Assembly (NCBI GenBank): GCA_964530165.1 | Contig: CAZGYE010000053.1 | Location: 1 to 23,018, forward strand | From: CAZGYE01 sp964530165 | GTDB lineage: Bacteria > Planctomycetota > Planctomycetia > Planctomycetales > Planctomycetaceae | Direction: 5' to 3' | Length of the DNA: 23,018 bases | In this document: positions 16,469-23,018 of the stretch, piece after piece | Numbering within the stretch: position 1 is the stretch's first letter | How the letters are laid out: every line of letters begins with the position of its first letter | The notes under the pieces: model-generated | What the model saw: only the letters and a program-made list of their open reading frames with translations | The model's database searches: none | What the model was told of the DNA's origin: nothing | Position numbers and translations under genes: made by a program

Positions 16469-17698
16469 ATGAATCGATTGGTCAGGACAACTGGGAAAGC
16501 GATGAACCGCCTGCGTGTGTTGCCGATCACCATTGCCTTGCTGGCTGGTGTCTGCGCCGTGCAGGCTCGCGCAGCGGAAAAGCGTGCGGCGGCAAAGGCA
16601 CCACCCAAAGCCTATTTGCTGATTTGGCCTGACGACGGGACCGAGCCGAAGGAGCCGGACTGGGAGAAGCTCAAGGACGTGGGCAAATTTGTCCGCGAGA
16701 CGAGGCTCAAGTACATCCGCCTCGTCGACCGTTCTCGTGTCGACGCGACCCAGTTCCTCGACATTGGTGGCGTGCGGTTGTACTTCGCTTCGGATGCCGT
16801 CGCCGCGAAGTACCGGACTTTCACTCCCAACATGCCGCGATTCTTTTTTCGCACGCTGCTGAAGTGGACGCATACCGACAACAACGTCGAGTGCGAACGT
16901 GTACCGGTCAACGGCGAAGCGGGGCGCAAACCAGGCACAAAGAACATGGTGCTCGTCAAGGGCGGCGAGTATCAGCGCACCGGCAACTATATCTTCAAGG
17001 GCGAGCCGCGAAGCGGAGATCGTTATCGCGTGAAGGTCTCCAGTTTCTGGATGGACAAGTACAAGGTGACAAACGAAGACTATTGCCGCTTCCTCAACGA
17101 CGGCAACGCCGGTTATTGGAGTCCCTGGTTCGAGGTGATCGTCCGTGGCGAGGACGGGAAATTCTCAGTGGCGGAAAAGCTGGCTTACCAGGCTCGTTTT
17201 CCGGTTGCCGCGAACTGGTACCAGGCGACCGGCTATGCCGAGTGGGCGGGCAAGCGGTTGCCGACGGAGGCTGAATGGGAGTTTGCCGCCGGTGGGCCGG
17301 AAGGTCGCAAGTATCCGTGGGGCAACGACGAGCCTGATGCTTCGCGAGGGTACAAGTTCCCCAAATACGATTCGCAGACGCGAGGGTTCTACTCGGTTGG
17401 CAGTATCCCCGGCACCGCGACTCCCAACGGAATCTTCGACCTGACGCGGAACAGCGGCGAGTGGGTTGCCGACTATTACAACGAGGATTTCTACAACACT
17501 GCGCCGGGCGATGGCCTCATGATCAACCCGATTGGCCCAACGCAGGCGTCGTCCGCGAAGGGATACCGACTGTTCAAAGGGATCTGCCGACCGTGGAACC
17601 CGTCGATCATGACCGTCACCAAACGCCACCCCCGCGACCCATTGATGGAAGCCCGTGGAATCGGCATCGGCTTCCGCTGCGTGAAGTCGGGGAAATGA
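16469..17698 (+). CDS. Exported FGE/SUMF1-family protein, short type (paralogue D)
   Basis: This 409-residue protein has a signal peptide of about 13-36 (LPITIALLAGVCAVQARA, cleavage near ARA/AE). The shared N-terminal domain spans about 46-148 (KAYLLIWPDD, IRLVDRSRVDATQFLDIGGVRLYF). The FGE domain is about 158-406. Only C373 of the cysteine triad is kept: the +5 position is Pro and the +10 position is V383. C403 remains in FRCVKS. It is thus the most divergent of the short paralogues at the putative active site, and W335-V336 replaces the usual WC of the EWCADY motif. The frame is open back to 16406, but GGAG at 16456-16459 sits 9 bp before ATG 16469, and that start gives the same length as paralogue E. 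Confidence 0.83.
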   Translation: MNRLVRTTGKAMNRLRVLPITIALLAGVCAVQARAAEKRAAAKAPPKAYLLIWPDDGTEPKEPDWEKLKDVGKFVRETRLKYIRLVDRSRVDATQFLDIGGVRLYFASDAVAAKYRTFTPNMPRFFFRTLLKWTHTDNNVECERVPVNGEAGRKPGTKNMVLVKGGEYQRTGNYIFKGEPRSGDRYRVKVSSFWMDKYKVTNEDYCRFLNDGNAGYWSPWFEVIVRGEDGKFSVAEKLAYQARFPVAANWYQATGYAEWAGKRLPTEAEWEFAAGGPEGRKYPWGNDEPDASRGYKFPKYDSQTRGFYSVGSIPGTATPNGIFDLTRNSGEWVADYYNEDFYNTAPGDGLMINPIGPTQASSAKGYRLFKGICRPWNPSIMTVTKRHPRDPLMEARGIGIGFRCVKSGK

Positions 17699-17728
17699 GA
17701 AACTCTTGTCCTGAAAGGAACATACTCG

Positions 17729-18958
17729 ATGAACAAACAACATCAAAACGACCATCGTGGTTTGCGACTCCGCATCCCCGTGACAGCCGCACTCATGATT
17801 CTGGCAACCATGACCTCACCAGCGCCGGCCCGCGCGAACGATGTTGGACCACAGAAAAAGCACATCGTCGCCAGCAAGAAAGTCTATCTGCTCAGTTGTC
17901 CCGCTAACGAAGACGCTTGGAAACTGACGCCGCCGGGGTTGCACTGGAAAGAGCTCCATCGCATTTGGGACGAGCGGGCGGCGCAGTTGATCCGCTTGGT
18001 TCCGCGTTCCCAGATTGATCCGGCGGTCTTCACCGATTTCGAGGGGTTGCGTCTGTATGTCGACGGGGTGCCATGCCAGCGCGTCTGGAAGGCGCGAATC
18101 ACGGCATCGTATCATATCCGCACGCTGCTGGAGCGGCTGTATGCGAAAACCGGCATCGAACCAGATCGTATCCCGGTCCACGGCGACGTAGGCAAGAAGC
18201 TCGGTAAGAAAAACATGGTGCTGATCAACGGCGGCGAAATCATGCGGACTGGGCACTACTACACGTCGCAGAGCGCAAGACTTGGTGAACGTAACGGCGA
18301 ACGCTACCGCGTGCGCGTCTCATCGTTCTACATCGACAAATTCAAAGTGACCAACGAAGAGTACTGCTGGTTTCTGAACGACGGCAATCCCGGCTACTGG
18401 AATTCGATTCCGTGGTCGAACATCAAACGCGACGAAAACGGCCGCTTCTCCGTCAATCCGGACAAGGCTCGTTGGCCGGTGGTCGCGGTCAACTGGTATC
18501 AGGCGGCTGGCTATGCGGAATGGGCCGGCAAACGTTTACCCACTGAAGCAGAATGGGAATTCGCCGCTGCCGGCCCCGAAGGCCGTACCTACCCATGGGG
18601 CAACGAACCACCCGACAAGACACGAGGCTTTTCGTTGATCAGCGGCGACTACTCTCCGGTCGACGCCTTTCCAGCCAGCGCCACGCCGGACGGAGTCGTG
18701 GGACTGGCGGGCAACGCGGCCGAATGGTGTGCAGATTTTTATAGCCACGACTACTACGATAAGGCTCCGGAAGGCGGTTTGCTCGTCGACCCAACGGGGC
18801 CACCTGCCGCCAGCGCTGCTCGAGGATACGCCCGCATGTTCAAAGGATTCTGTCAAGGTAAACGGCCGGAATTCCTCACTTGCACCAAGCGTCACGCCCG
18901 CAACCCGCTGTTAACCGCCGCAATCAGCTTCCGCTGCGCGAAGTCGGCAGAAGAGTAG
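17729..18958 (+). CDS. Exported FGE/SUMF1-family protein, short type (paralogue E)
   Basis: This 409-residue protein has a signal peptide of about 14-36 (PVTAALMILATMTSPAPARA). The shared N-terminal domain spans about 49-152 (KVYLLSCPANEDAW, LVPRSQIDPAVFTDFEGLRLY). The FGE domain is about 161-404 with KRLPTEAEWEFAAAGPEGR and GNAAEWCADFY. Cysteines C375 and C385 (GFC...FLTC) repeat the +10 spacing of paralogues A and C, and C403 lies in FRCAKS. It lacks the palindromic insert of paralogue C, so it serves as the empty-site reference. Its TAG stop (18956-18958) lies inside the GTAG edge of a REPIN-like element. AAAGG at 17714-17718 precedes ATG 17729. Confidence 0.85.
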   Translation: MNKQHQNDHRGLRLRIPVTAALMILATMTSPAPARANDVGPQKKHIVASKKVYLLSCPANEDAWKLTPPGLHWKELHRIWDERAAQLIRLVPRSQIDPAVFTDFEGLRLYVDGVPCQRVWKARITASYHIRTLLERLYAKTGIEPDRIPVHGDVGKKLGKKNMVLINGGEIMRTGHYYTSQSARLGERNGERYRVRVSSFYIDKFKVTNEEYCWFLNDGNPGYWNSIPWSNIKRDENGRFSVNPDKARWPVVAVNWYQAAGYAEWAGKRLPTEAEWEFAAAGPEGRTYPWGNEPPDKTRGFSLISGDYSPVDAFPASATPDGVVGLAGNAAEWCADFYSHDYYDKAPEGGLLVDPTGPPAASAARGYARMFKGFCQGKRPEFLTCTKRHARNPLLTAAISFRCAKSAEE

Positions 18959-19005
18959 TCGGCTCACTCCGTGAGCCGAACCCGTTCGCGGAGCGAGCGG
19001 ACAAT
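18955..19005 (+). repeat. REPIN-like element at the stop codon of paralogue E
   Basis: It starts with GTAG. Hairpin 1 is GGCTCAC-TCC-GTGAGCC (18961-18977). Hairpin 2 is CGTTCGC-GGA-GCGAGCG (18983-18999, one G-T pair). The loops TCC and GGA are the same as in the 54-bp copies. The right end is degenerate (GGACAA instead of GGCCAC). The TAG of the left edge is the stop codon of the preceding gene. It occupies about half of the 94-bp gap to the DJ-1-like gene. Confidence 0.7.
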
Positions 19006-19052
19006 GTTTAAGATCGCATCGATGCGCTCACGACAAACAGGAAATCAACACG

Positions 19053-19829
19053 ATGAAGCAAAACGAACATCAACTCAGCCGTCGTCAGTTTGTCGGTTCG
19101 CTGTCAGCAGTGACTGCCGCTGCTTCACTCGCCACGGCAACTGAGACAAGTTGCGCCATGGAAAAGAAATCGACGGGCAAAGTCCCTGCCCGTCAAGACG
19201 GCCACAAGCAACTACTGCTGATCGCCGGCGAGAAGTTCGAGGAGCTGGAATTCGCTGCATTTACCGGCGTGATGTCGTGGGTCCGAGCGACAGGAAAAGG
19301 CAAGCTGCCGCCGGTCGATGTGGTTGTGGCGGGATTCGATGACGAAGTTACCGGCTTCGGCTCGCTGTACATTCGGCCGGACGTTTTGGTGCAGGATCTG
19401 CGCGACGAAGACCTCGACCAGTTCGATGCCATTGGCGTTCCCACCGCGCTCAGCCGCAAGGGGTCTCAGGCTCTGCAAAGCAATCACACACGCGACATCG
19501 TGCGTAAGATCCATGCCAAGGGCGGTGTCATCGCCACGATGTGCGACGGCGTGGCTGCCGTACCGAAGGACTTGCAAGGCAAGACATGCCAATATTGGGC
19601 GCGCGGTAACAAAGACGTGCGCAACGACATGGAACACGCTCCGATCGTCGTCGACAATCGCATCATGACCACCGCCGGCCAGGCCGTCGCGGTGCCGTCG
19701 GTCGTCGTGCTGCTGGAACTGCTGTTCGGCGAAGAACAGACGAAAGAGTTCACCAGCGGCTGCGCATGCATGTTCGGCTTCGACCAGGAGTTTATGCAGA
19801 AGGTAGTGGTCTTCAGGACGGATACATGA
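19053..19829 (+). CDS. Tat-exported DJ-1/PfpI-family protein
   Basis: This 258-residue protein starts with a twin-arginine signal (SRRQFVG at 9-15, followed by the Ala-rich stretch AVTAAASLATAT), so a folded protein is probably exported. The rest is a DJ-1/PfpI glutamine-amidotransferase-like fold. It has LLLIAGEKFEELEFAAF at the start, with Glu63/64 as the likely conserved acid, and the nucleophile elbow ATMCDGVAAV with C164. Family members act as proteases, glyoxalases, chaperones or hydratases, and the substrate cannot be told here. AGGAAATC precedes ATG 19053. The placement between FGE-type genes suggests a shared periplasmic job, for example protecting or repairing exported proteins. This is inference. 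Confidence 0.82.
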   Translation: MKQNEHQLSRRQFVGSLSAVTAAASLATATETSCAMEKKSTGKVPARQDGHKQLLLIAGEKFEELEFAAFTGVMSWVRATGKGKLPPVDVVVAGFDDEVTGFGSLYIRPDVLVQDLRDEDLDQFDAIGVPTALSRKGSQALQSNHTRDIVRKIHAKGGVIATMCDGVAAVPKDLQGKTCQYWARGNKDVRNDMEHAPIVVDNRIMTTAGQAVAVPSVVVLLELLFGEEQTKEFTSGCACMFGFDQEFMQKVVVFRTDT

Positions 19830-19891
19830 AGCAACCTGGGCCCCAACGGTCTGCACTCAAACAGAGCACGTCAACAGACGGGAGATAAAGC

Positions 19892-22849
19892 ATGGCAACA
19901 AGATCAATCATCGTGTTGGCCGCCGCATTGTTTTTGAACGGCACCGGCGCGCTGACCATCGCCGCGGACACACCTCCGTTGGCCAAAGCGCCGTACGATG
20001 CCAGGCAGGCCACAAAGTATCAGCAACAGTGGGCCAAGCATACCGGCAAGCCGCTCGTTCATACGAACTCGATTGGGATGAAACTGAAACTGATTCCCCC
20101 TGGCGAGTTCACGATGGGCCGCACCGAAGAACAGTTTGACAAGGTGCTTGGAGAGGGCAAGAAAGCAGGACTCAAGCCGGCACGGCTCGCCACGTGGGAA
20201 ATGCTGATGATGCCCGCCCACCGCGTGCGGATTACGAAACCTTTTTACATGGGAGCGACGGAAGTGACCGTCGGTCAATTCCGCCAGTTCTGTGATGCGT
20301 CGGGTTACAAGACCGAAGCCGAACGCGGGCTGAACCACGGCAAGCCTTACAAAGGCGGCCGGCCCATCTGCACCTGGCGCAAGCCGATGGTCTGGATCAA
20401 GCTGAAGCAAAAAGACGACGAACCGGTGCTGCACCTCTGCTGGAACGATTGTGTTGCGTTCTGCAAGTGGCTAAGCGAGAAAGAGGGCGTCGAATACTGC
20501 CTGCCGACCGAAGCCGAGTGGGAATACGCCTGCCGTGCCGGAACGACGACGGCTTGGAGTTTCGGCGATTTCGAAGACTTCGACCGGCTGGGTCACGAGT
20601 ACATGTTTGTCTCCGACGGCAAACAGAAGAAGCACGACCGGCCCAGTCGCGTCGCGCAGAAAAAACCGAACGCCTTTGGCCTGTACGACATGCACGGCAA
20701 CGTGTGGGAGTACGTCGCGGACTGGTGGCATCGCTACACGTATAAAAACTCGCCGCTGAACGATCCGAGCGGCCCGCCGGAGCAAAGCGAAAAAGGCGAC
20801 ATGCGGCGGATCATCCGTGCCGGTTCGTTCGACTGGGGACGCTGGGGCGCGCAGTCGGTGTACCGGATGAGAATTACGCAGCGATCGACTCAGCATCCCC
20901 ACATGGGTTTCCGCGTGGCGATGCGGATCAAGGGCGTCCAGGGCGTGCCGCCGGCGATTGATCCAAATGCGGAACGTCGACAGCAGGTGCGCGATCCCGG
21001 CGCGGAGTCCAGGGAAGTCGTTTCAGCTCTGAAAGCAGGCGCGACAAAGAATCTGCCAGACGAGTTGACGATTGACGTTGGTGGCGACGTGAAGATGGAG
21101 TTCGTGCTGATCCCCGCCGGGTCGTTCGTGATGGGCTCGGACCAAGGTGGCAACGACGAACTGCCGCGACACCGCGTCGTGATCTCGAAACCGTTTTACA
21201 TGGCCAGGTACGAACTCACGACGTCGCAATGGGAAGCCGTGATGGGCAAGCACGAGTTCCTCGCCAAACTCACCGAGGGCGACAACGACATGCGAGGTCC
21301 GACCAAGGCCATGAATGTGCTCAGTTGGAACGACTGCCAGAAGTTCATCGCGGCATTGGACAAGAAAGTAGCCGTCTCGCTCCGCGAGACGAAGCATTCG
21401 CTCGCGGAGCGAGCGGGCCACTTTGCACTGCCCACCGAAGCGCAATGGGAATACGCCTGCCGCGCCGGCAGCACGACCGAATTCCACTTCGGCGACGACG
21501 CTACGAAGCTGGGAAAGTACGCCTGGTTCGAGGGCAACATGATCTGGCCCAACAAACAGGCCTACCGAGGCAAAGCGTTCTACCACGATGTCGGAAAGAA
21601 GAAGCCGAACGCGTTTGGCTTGTACGACATGCACGGCGGCGTATGGGAATGGTGCGCCGACTGGTACGACGCGGACTATTATTTCAATGCACCACTGGTC
21701 GATCCAGCGGGACCGAAATCAGGACGGTTCCGCGTGCTGCGCGGCGGCTCGTGGTTCCGCTATGCCAAATACGCTCGCAGCGCCTACCGCAAGTTTTTCT
21801 ATCCCGCCAGCGACGGCGACGGCGTCACCGCCTGGATCAACGACTTCGGCTGCCGGCTGGTGATCAATGTGGGTCCCATCTGCCGGATGGGACGTCCCAG
21901 GACGACCGGAAGTCCCGCCCGGCAGGCGGGACCCACCGGCGACGTCGACTACACGAAGCTGGCCCGCAGCCTGGTGCGTTATCCCAACAATCCCATCATC
22001 AAGGTCGGAAGAAAAGGCGCGTGGAACGATCAGACGTGGGGCTGTTTCTCGGTGCTTGATGACGGCGACCGCTTCCTGTTCTATTCGGGCGGTGCGCAAT
22101 TCGGCCAGAAAAAGAAGATCGGCATGGCCACTTCGAAGGATGGCATCCGCTGGACGCTCTACGACAAGAACCCGCTGTTCGGTGGCAGCATGCCGCACGG
22201 GATTCTCAAGGTCGGCGACACGTACCGCCTGTACTATGCCGGCGGTCAAGGCGGGTTAAACGGACTGCAGATGAGGACTTCGCGCGACGGCATTCAATGG
22301 AGCCAGCCGACGCGCGTTTTTGAAGGCTGCGCCGACCCGCACGTCATCCGGGTCAATGAGCACAAATTCCACCTTTACTATTGCGGAGGTGGCCGGAAGA
22401 ACAAAGACGGCAAGCAAGTTTGGGAATTCAAGAACTATCTTGCAGTCTCGGAGGACGGCATCCATTGGAAAAAACGGCCGGAGTCGATCCTGCCGCTCGG
22501 CTCGGAAGGCAGTTGGGACGCGGCATCGCACGCCGGCCCGGTCGTGTTGAAACTGCCGGACGGAAAGTTCCATCTGTGGTATCTGGGCAGCGGCGACATG
22601 CACGGCAAGGCTGCCTGGCGGGTTGGGCATGCGACCTCAGCGGACGGAATCCACTGGGCCAAGTCGGGCAGCACGCCGGTCCTCGACATCGGTCGCCCCG
22701 GCGACTGGGACGGCGGCACACTGTTGTCGTTCGACATTATCCTCCGCGACAGTGACGGAAAATTCCACTTCTGGTACGCCGCCGCCCCGACCGGCCACGG
22801 CGACGAAACCAAAATGACGATCCAAATCGGTCATGGAACGAGTAAGTGA
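19892..22849 (+). CDS. Exported FGE x2 plus beta-propeller protein
   Basis: This 985-residue protein has a signal peptide of about 1-25 (IIVLAAALFLNGTGALTIAA). FGE domain 1 is about 57-347 and domain 2 about 390-658. Both lack the oxidase cysteines (RAGSFDWGRWGAQSVYRM, RGGSWFRYAKYARSAYRK). A linker leads to a five-bladed propeller at about 690-985 with repeats such as IGMATSKDGIRW, LAVSEDGIHW, FHLWYLGSGD, GHATSADGIHW, PVLDIGRPGDWD and FHFWYAA. Domains 1-2 parallel D1-D2 of the gene at 12122, and the propeller parallels that of the gene at 10062, so it looks like a recombinant of the two. Palindromic elements encode residues 493-510 and 660-682. GGGAG at 19880-19884 sets ATG 19892. Confidence 0.86.
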   Translation: MATRSIIVLAAALFLNGTGALTIAADTPPLAKAPYDARQATKYQQQWAKHTGKPLVHTNSIGMKLKLIPPGEFTMGRTEEQFDKVLGEGKKAGLKPARLATWEMLMMPAHRVRITKPFYMGATEVTVGQFRQFCDASGYKTEAERGLNHGKPYKGGRPICTWRKPMVWIKLKQKDDEPVLHLCWNDCVAFCKWLSEKEGVEYCLPTEAEWEYACRAGTTTAWSFGDFEDFDRLGHEYMFVSDGKQKKHDRPSRVAQKKPNAFGLYDMHGNVWEYVADWWHRYTYKNSPLNDPSGPPEQSEKGDMRRIIRAGSFDWGRWGAQSVYRMRITQRSTQHPHMGFRVAMRIKGVQGVPPAIDPNAERRQQVRDPGAESREVVSALKAGATKNLPDELTIDVGGDVKMEFVLIPAGSFVMGSDQGGNDELPRHRVVISKPFYMARYELTTSQWEAVMGKHEFLAKLTEGDNDMRGPTKAMNVLSWNDCQKFIAALDKKVAVSLRETKHSLAERAGHFALPTEAQWEYACRAGSTTEFHFGDDATKLGKYAWFEGNMIWPNKQAYRGKAFYHDVGKKKPNAFGLYDMHGGVWEWCADWYDADYYFNAPLVDPAGPKSGRFRVLRGGSWFRYAKYARSAYRKFFYPASDGDGVTAWINDFGCRLVINVGPICRMGRPRTTGSPARQAGPTGDVDYTKLARSLVRYPNNPIIKVGRKGAWNDQTWGCFSVLDDGDRFLFYSGGAQFGQKKKIGMATSKDGIRWTLYDKNPLFGGSMPHGILKVGDTYRLYYAGGQGGLNGLQMRTSRDGIQWSQPTRVFEGCADPHVIRVNEHKFHLYYCGGGRKNKDGKQVWEFKNYLAVSEDGIHWKKRPESILPLGSEGSWDAASHAGPVVLKLPDGKFHLWYLGSGDMHGKAAWRVGHATSADGIHWAKSGSTPVLDIGRPGDWDGGTLLSFDIILRDSDGKFHFWYAAAPTGHGDETKMTIQIGHGTSK
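21368..21421 (+). repeat. REPIN-like palindromic element inside FGE domain 2 (54 bp, second copy)
   Basis: It starts GTAGCC and ends GGCCAC. Hairpin 1 is GTCTCGC-TCC-GCGAGAC (21374-21390), identical to the copy at 13610. Hairpin 2 is CGCTCGC-GGA-GCGAGCG (21399-21415), with stem bases different from the other copy but still perfectly paired. It begins on a codon boundary and encodes 18 residues, VAVSLRETKHSLAERAGH. Confidence 0.8.
21869..21936 (+). repeat. REPIN-like palindromic element in the FGE-propeller linker (68 bp)
   Basis: It runs from GTGG to CCAC. Hairpin 1 is GTCCCATC-tgccg-GATGGGAC (21873-21893). Hairpin 2 is GTCCCGCC-cggca-GGCGGGAC (21912-21932). The 18 bases between them include a further GTCCC. 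It starts on a GTG codon of the host gene and encodes most of the linker between FGE domain 2 and the propeller. Its stem sequences differ from those of the other copies, so it is another subfamily of the same design. Confidence 0.75.
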
Positions 22850-22852
22850 CCA

Positions 22853-23018
22853 ATGGCGACACCATCGGGAAATCAAGAAACACAAACAGAAGACACACAA
22901 TTCTGCCTACCGTTCGATGACGTGCAGTCAAAAAACTCCGCCGAACGACAACACGCTGTCGCCCAACAACTTCCGACGAACCGAAAACGCCAATCTCGGC
23001 CGGTTGACTTCGCCCGAT
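22853..23018 (+). CDS. Possible start of a further gene (cut by the window end)
   Basis: An ATG lies 3 bp after the previous stop and opens a frame of at least 55 codons that is still open at the window edge (MATPSGNQETQTEDTQFCLP...). The sequence is rich in Gln, Thr and charged residues, with no signal peptide. I recognise no family. There is no clear ribosome site, and the base composition is less GC-rich than in the neighbours, so it could also be chance. Close spacing and the same strand favour a real, operon-linked gene. Confidence 0.4.
   Translation, partial: MATPSGNQETQTEDTQFCLPFDDVQSKNSAERQHAVAQQLPTNRKRQSRPVDFAR

Noticed and set aside
7240..22849. Genuine sulfatase-activating FGE enzymes
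   Set aside because: No sulfatase gene is in view, and none of the FGE domains shows the canonical C-x4-C pair.

Overview
The window is GC-rich and dense with genes. It looks like a planctomycete chromosome, with the Pirellulales as the closest guess. The reasons are the many secreted formylglycine-generating-enzyme-like (FGE/SUMF1) paralogues, their characteristic 'tNSIGMKLxLIPPGEF.MG' openings, and palindromic REP-type elements read through as protein. No rRNA, tRNA or CRISPR array was seen.

Left part (1-4800) is a defence and mobile-element zone. It starts with a 5'-cut ImmA/IrrE-type metallopeptidase, followed by an unrecognised protein with a SAP-like motif and by a zinc-ribbon/coiled-coil regulator-like protein whose gene overlaps it. 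Next comes a HigB/HigA toxin-antitoxin pair behind a clear promoter with an operator-like palindrome in its spacer. After that lies a minus-strand transposase remnant that is frameshifted in a C7 run and truncated.

Middle part (4756-7219) is an arsenic-type operon. A strong sigma70-like promoter with an operator-like inverted repeat drives an ORF that starts as an ArsR repressor and continues as the C-terminal part of a short-chain dehydrogenase, apparently a deletion fusion. Two tandem ArsM-type arsenite methyltransferases follow.

Right part (7240-22849) is a run of exported proteins on the same strand, with four-base ATGA overlaps or short gaps. It holds four short FGE paralogues that share an uncharacterised N-terminal domain, a right-handed beta-helix protein with a bacterial Ig-like tail, and three large proteins. 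The large ones are FGE plus beta-propeller, FGE x3, and FGE x2 plus beta-propeller. A Tat-exported DJ-1/PfpI protein sits among them. None of the FGE domains shows the full canonical catalytic cysteine pair, so the proteins are unlikely to be ordinary sulfatase activators. The propellers resemble the five-bladed GH32/43-type glycan-binding or glycan-cleaving fold, so surface glycan recognition or processing is the best guess.

The most unusual signal is a family of 51-68 bp palindromic elements. Each consists of two hairpins, bounded by GTAG/GTGG on the left and, where conserved, CTAC/CCAC on the right, like REPINs. Four lie in frame inside FGE-family genes, and all four begin exactly on a GTA/GTG valine codon. 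A fifth appears to supply a gene's stop codon.
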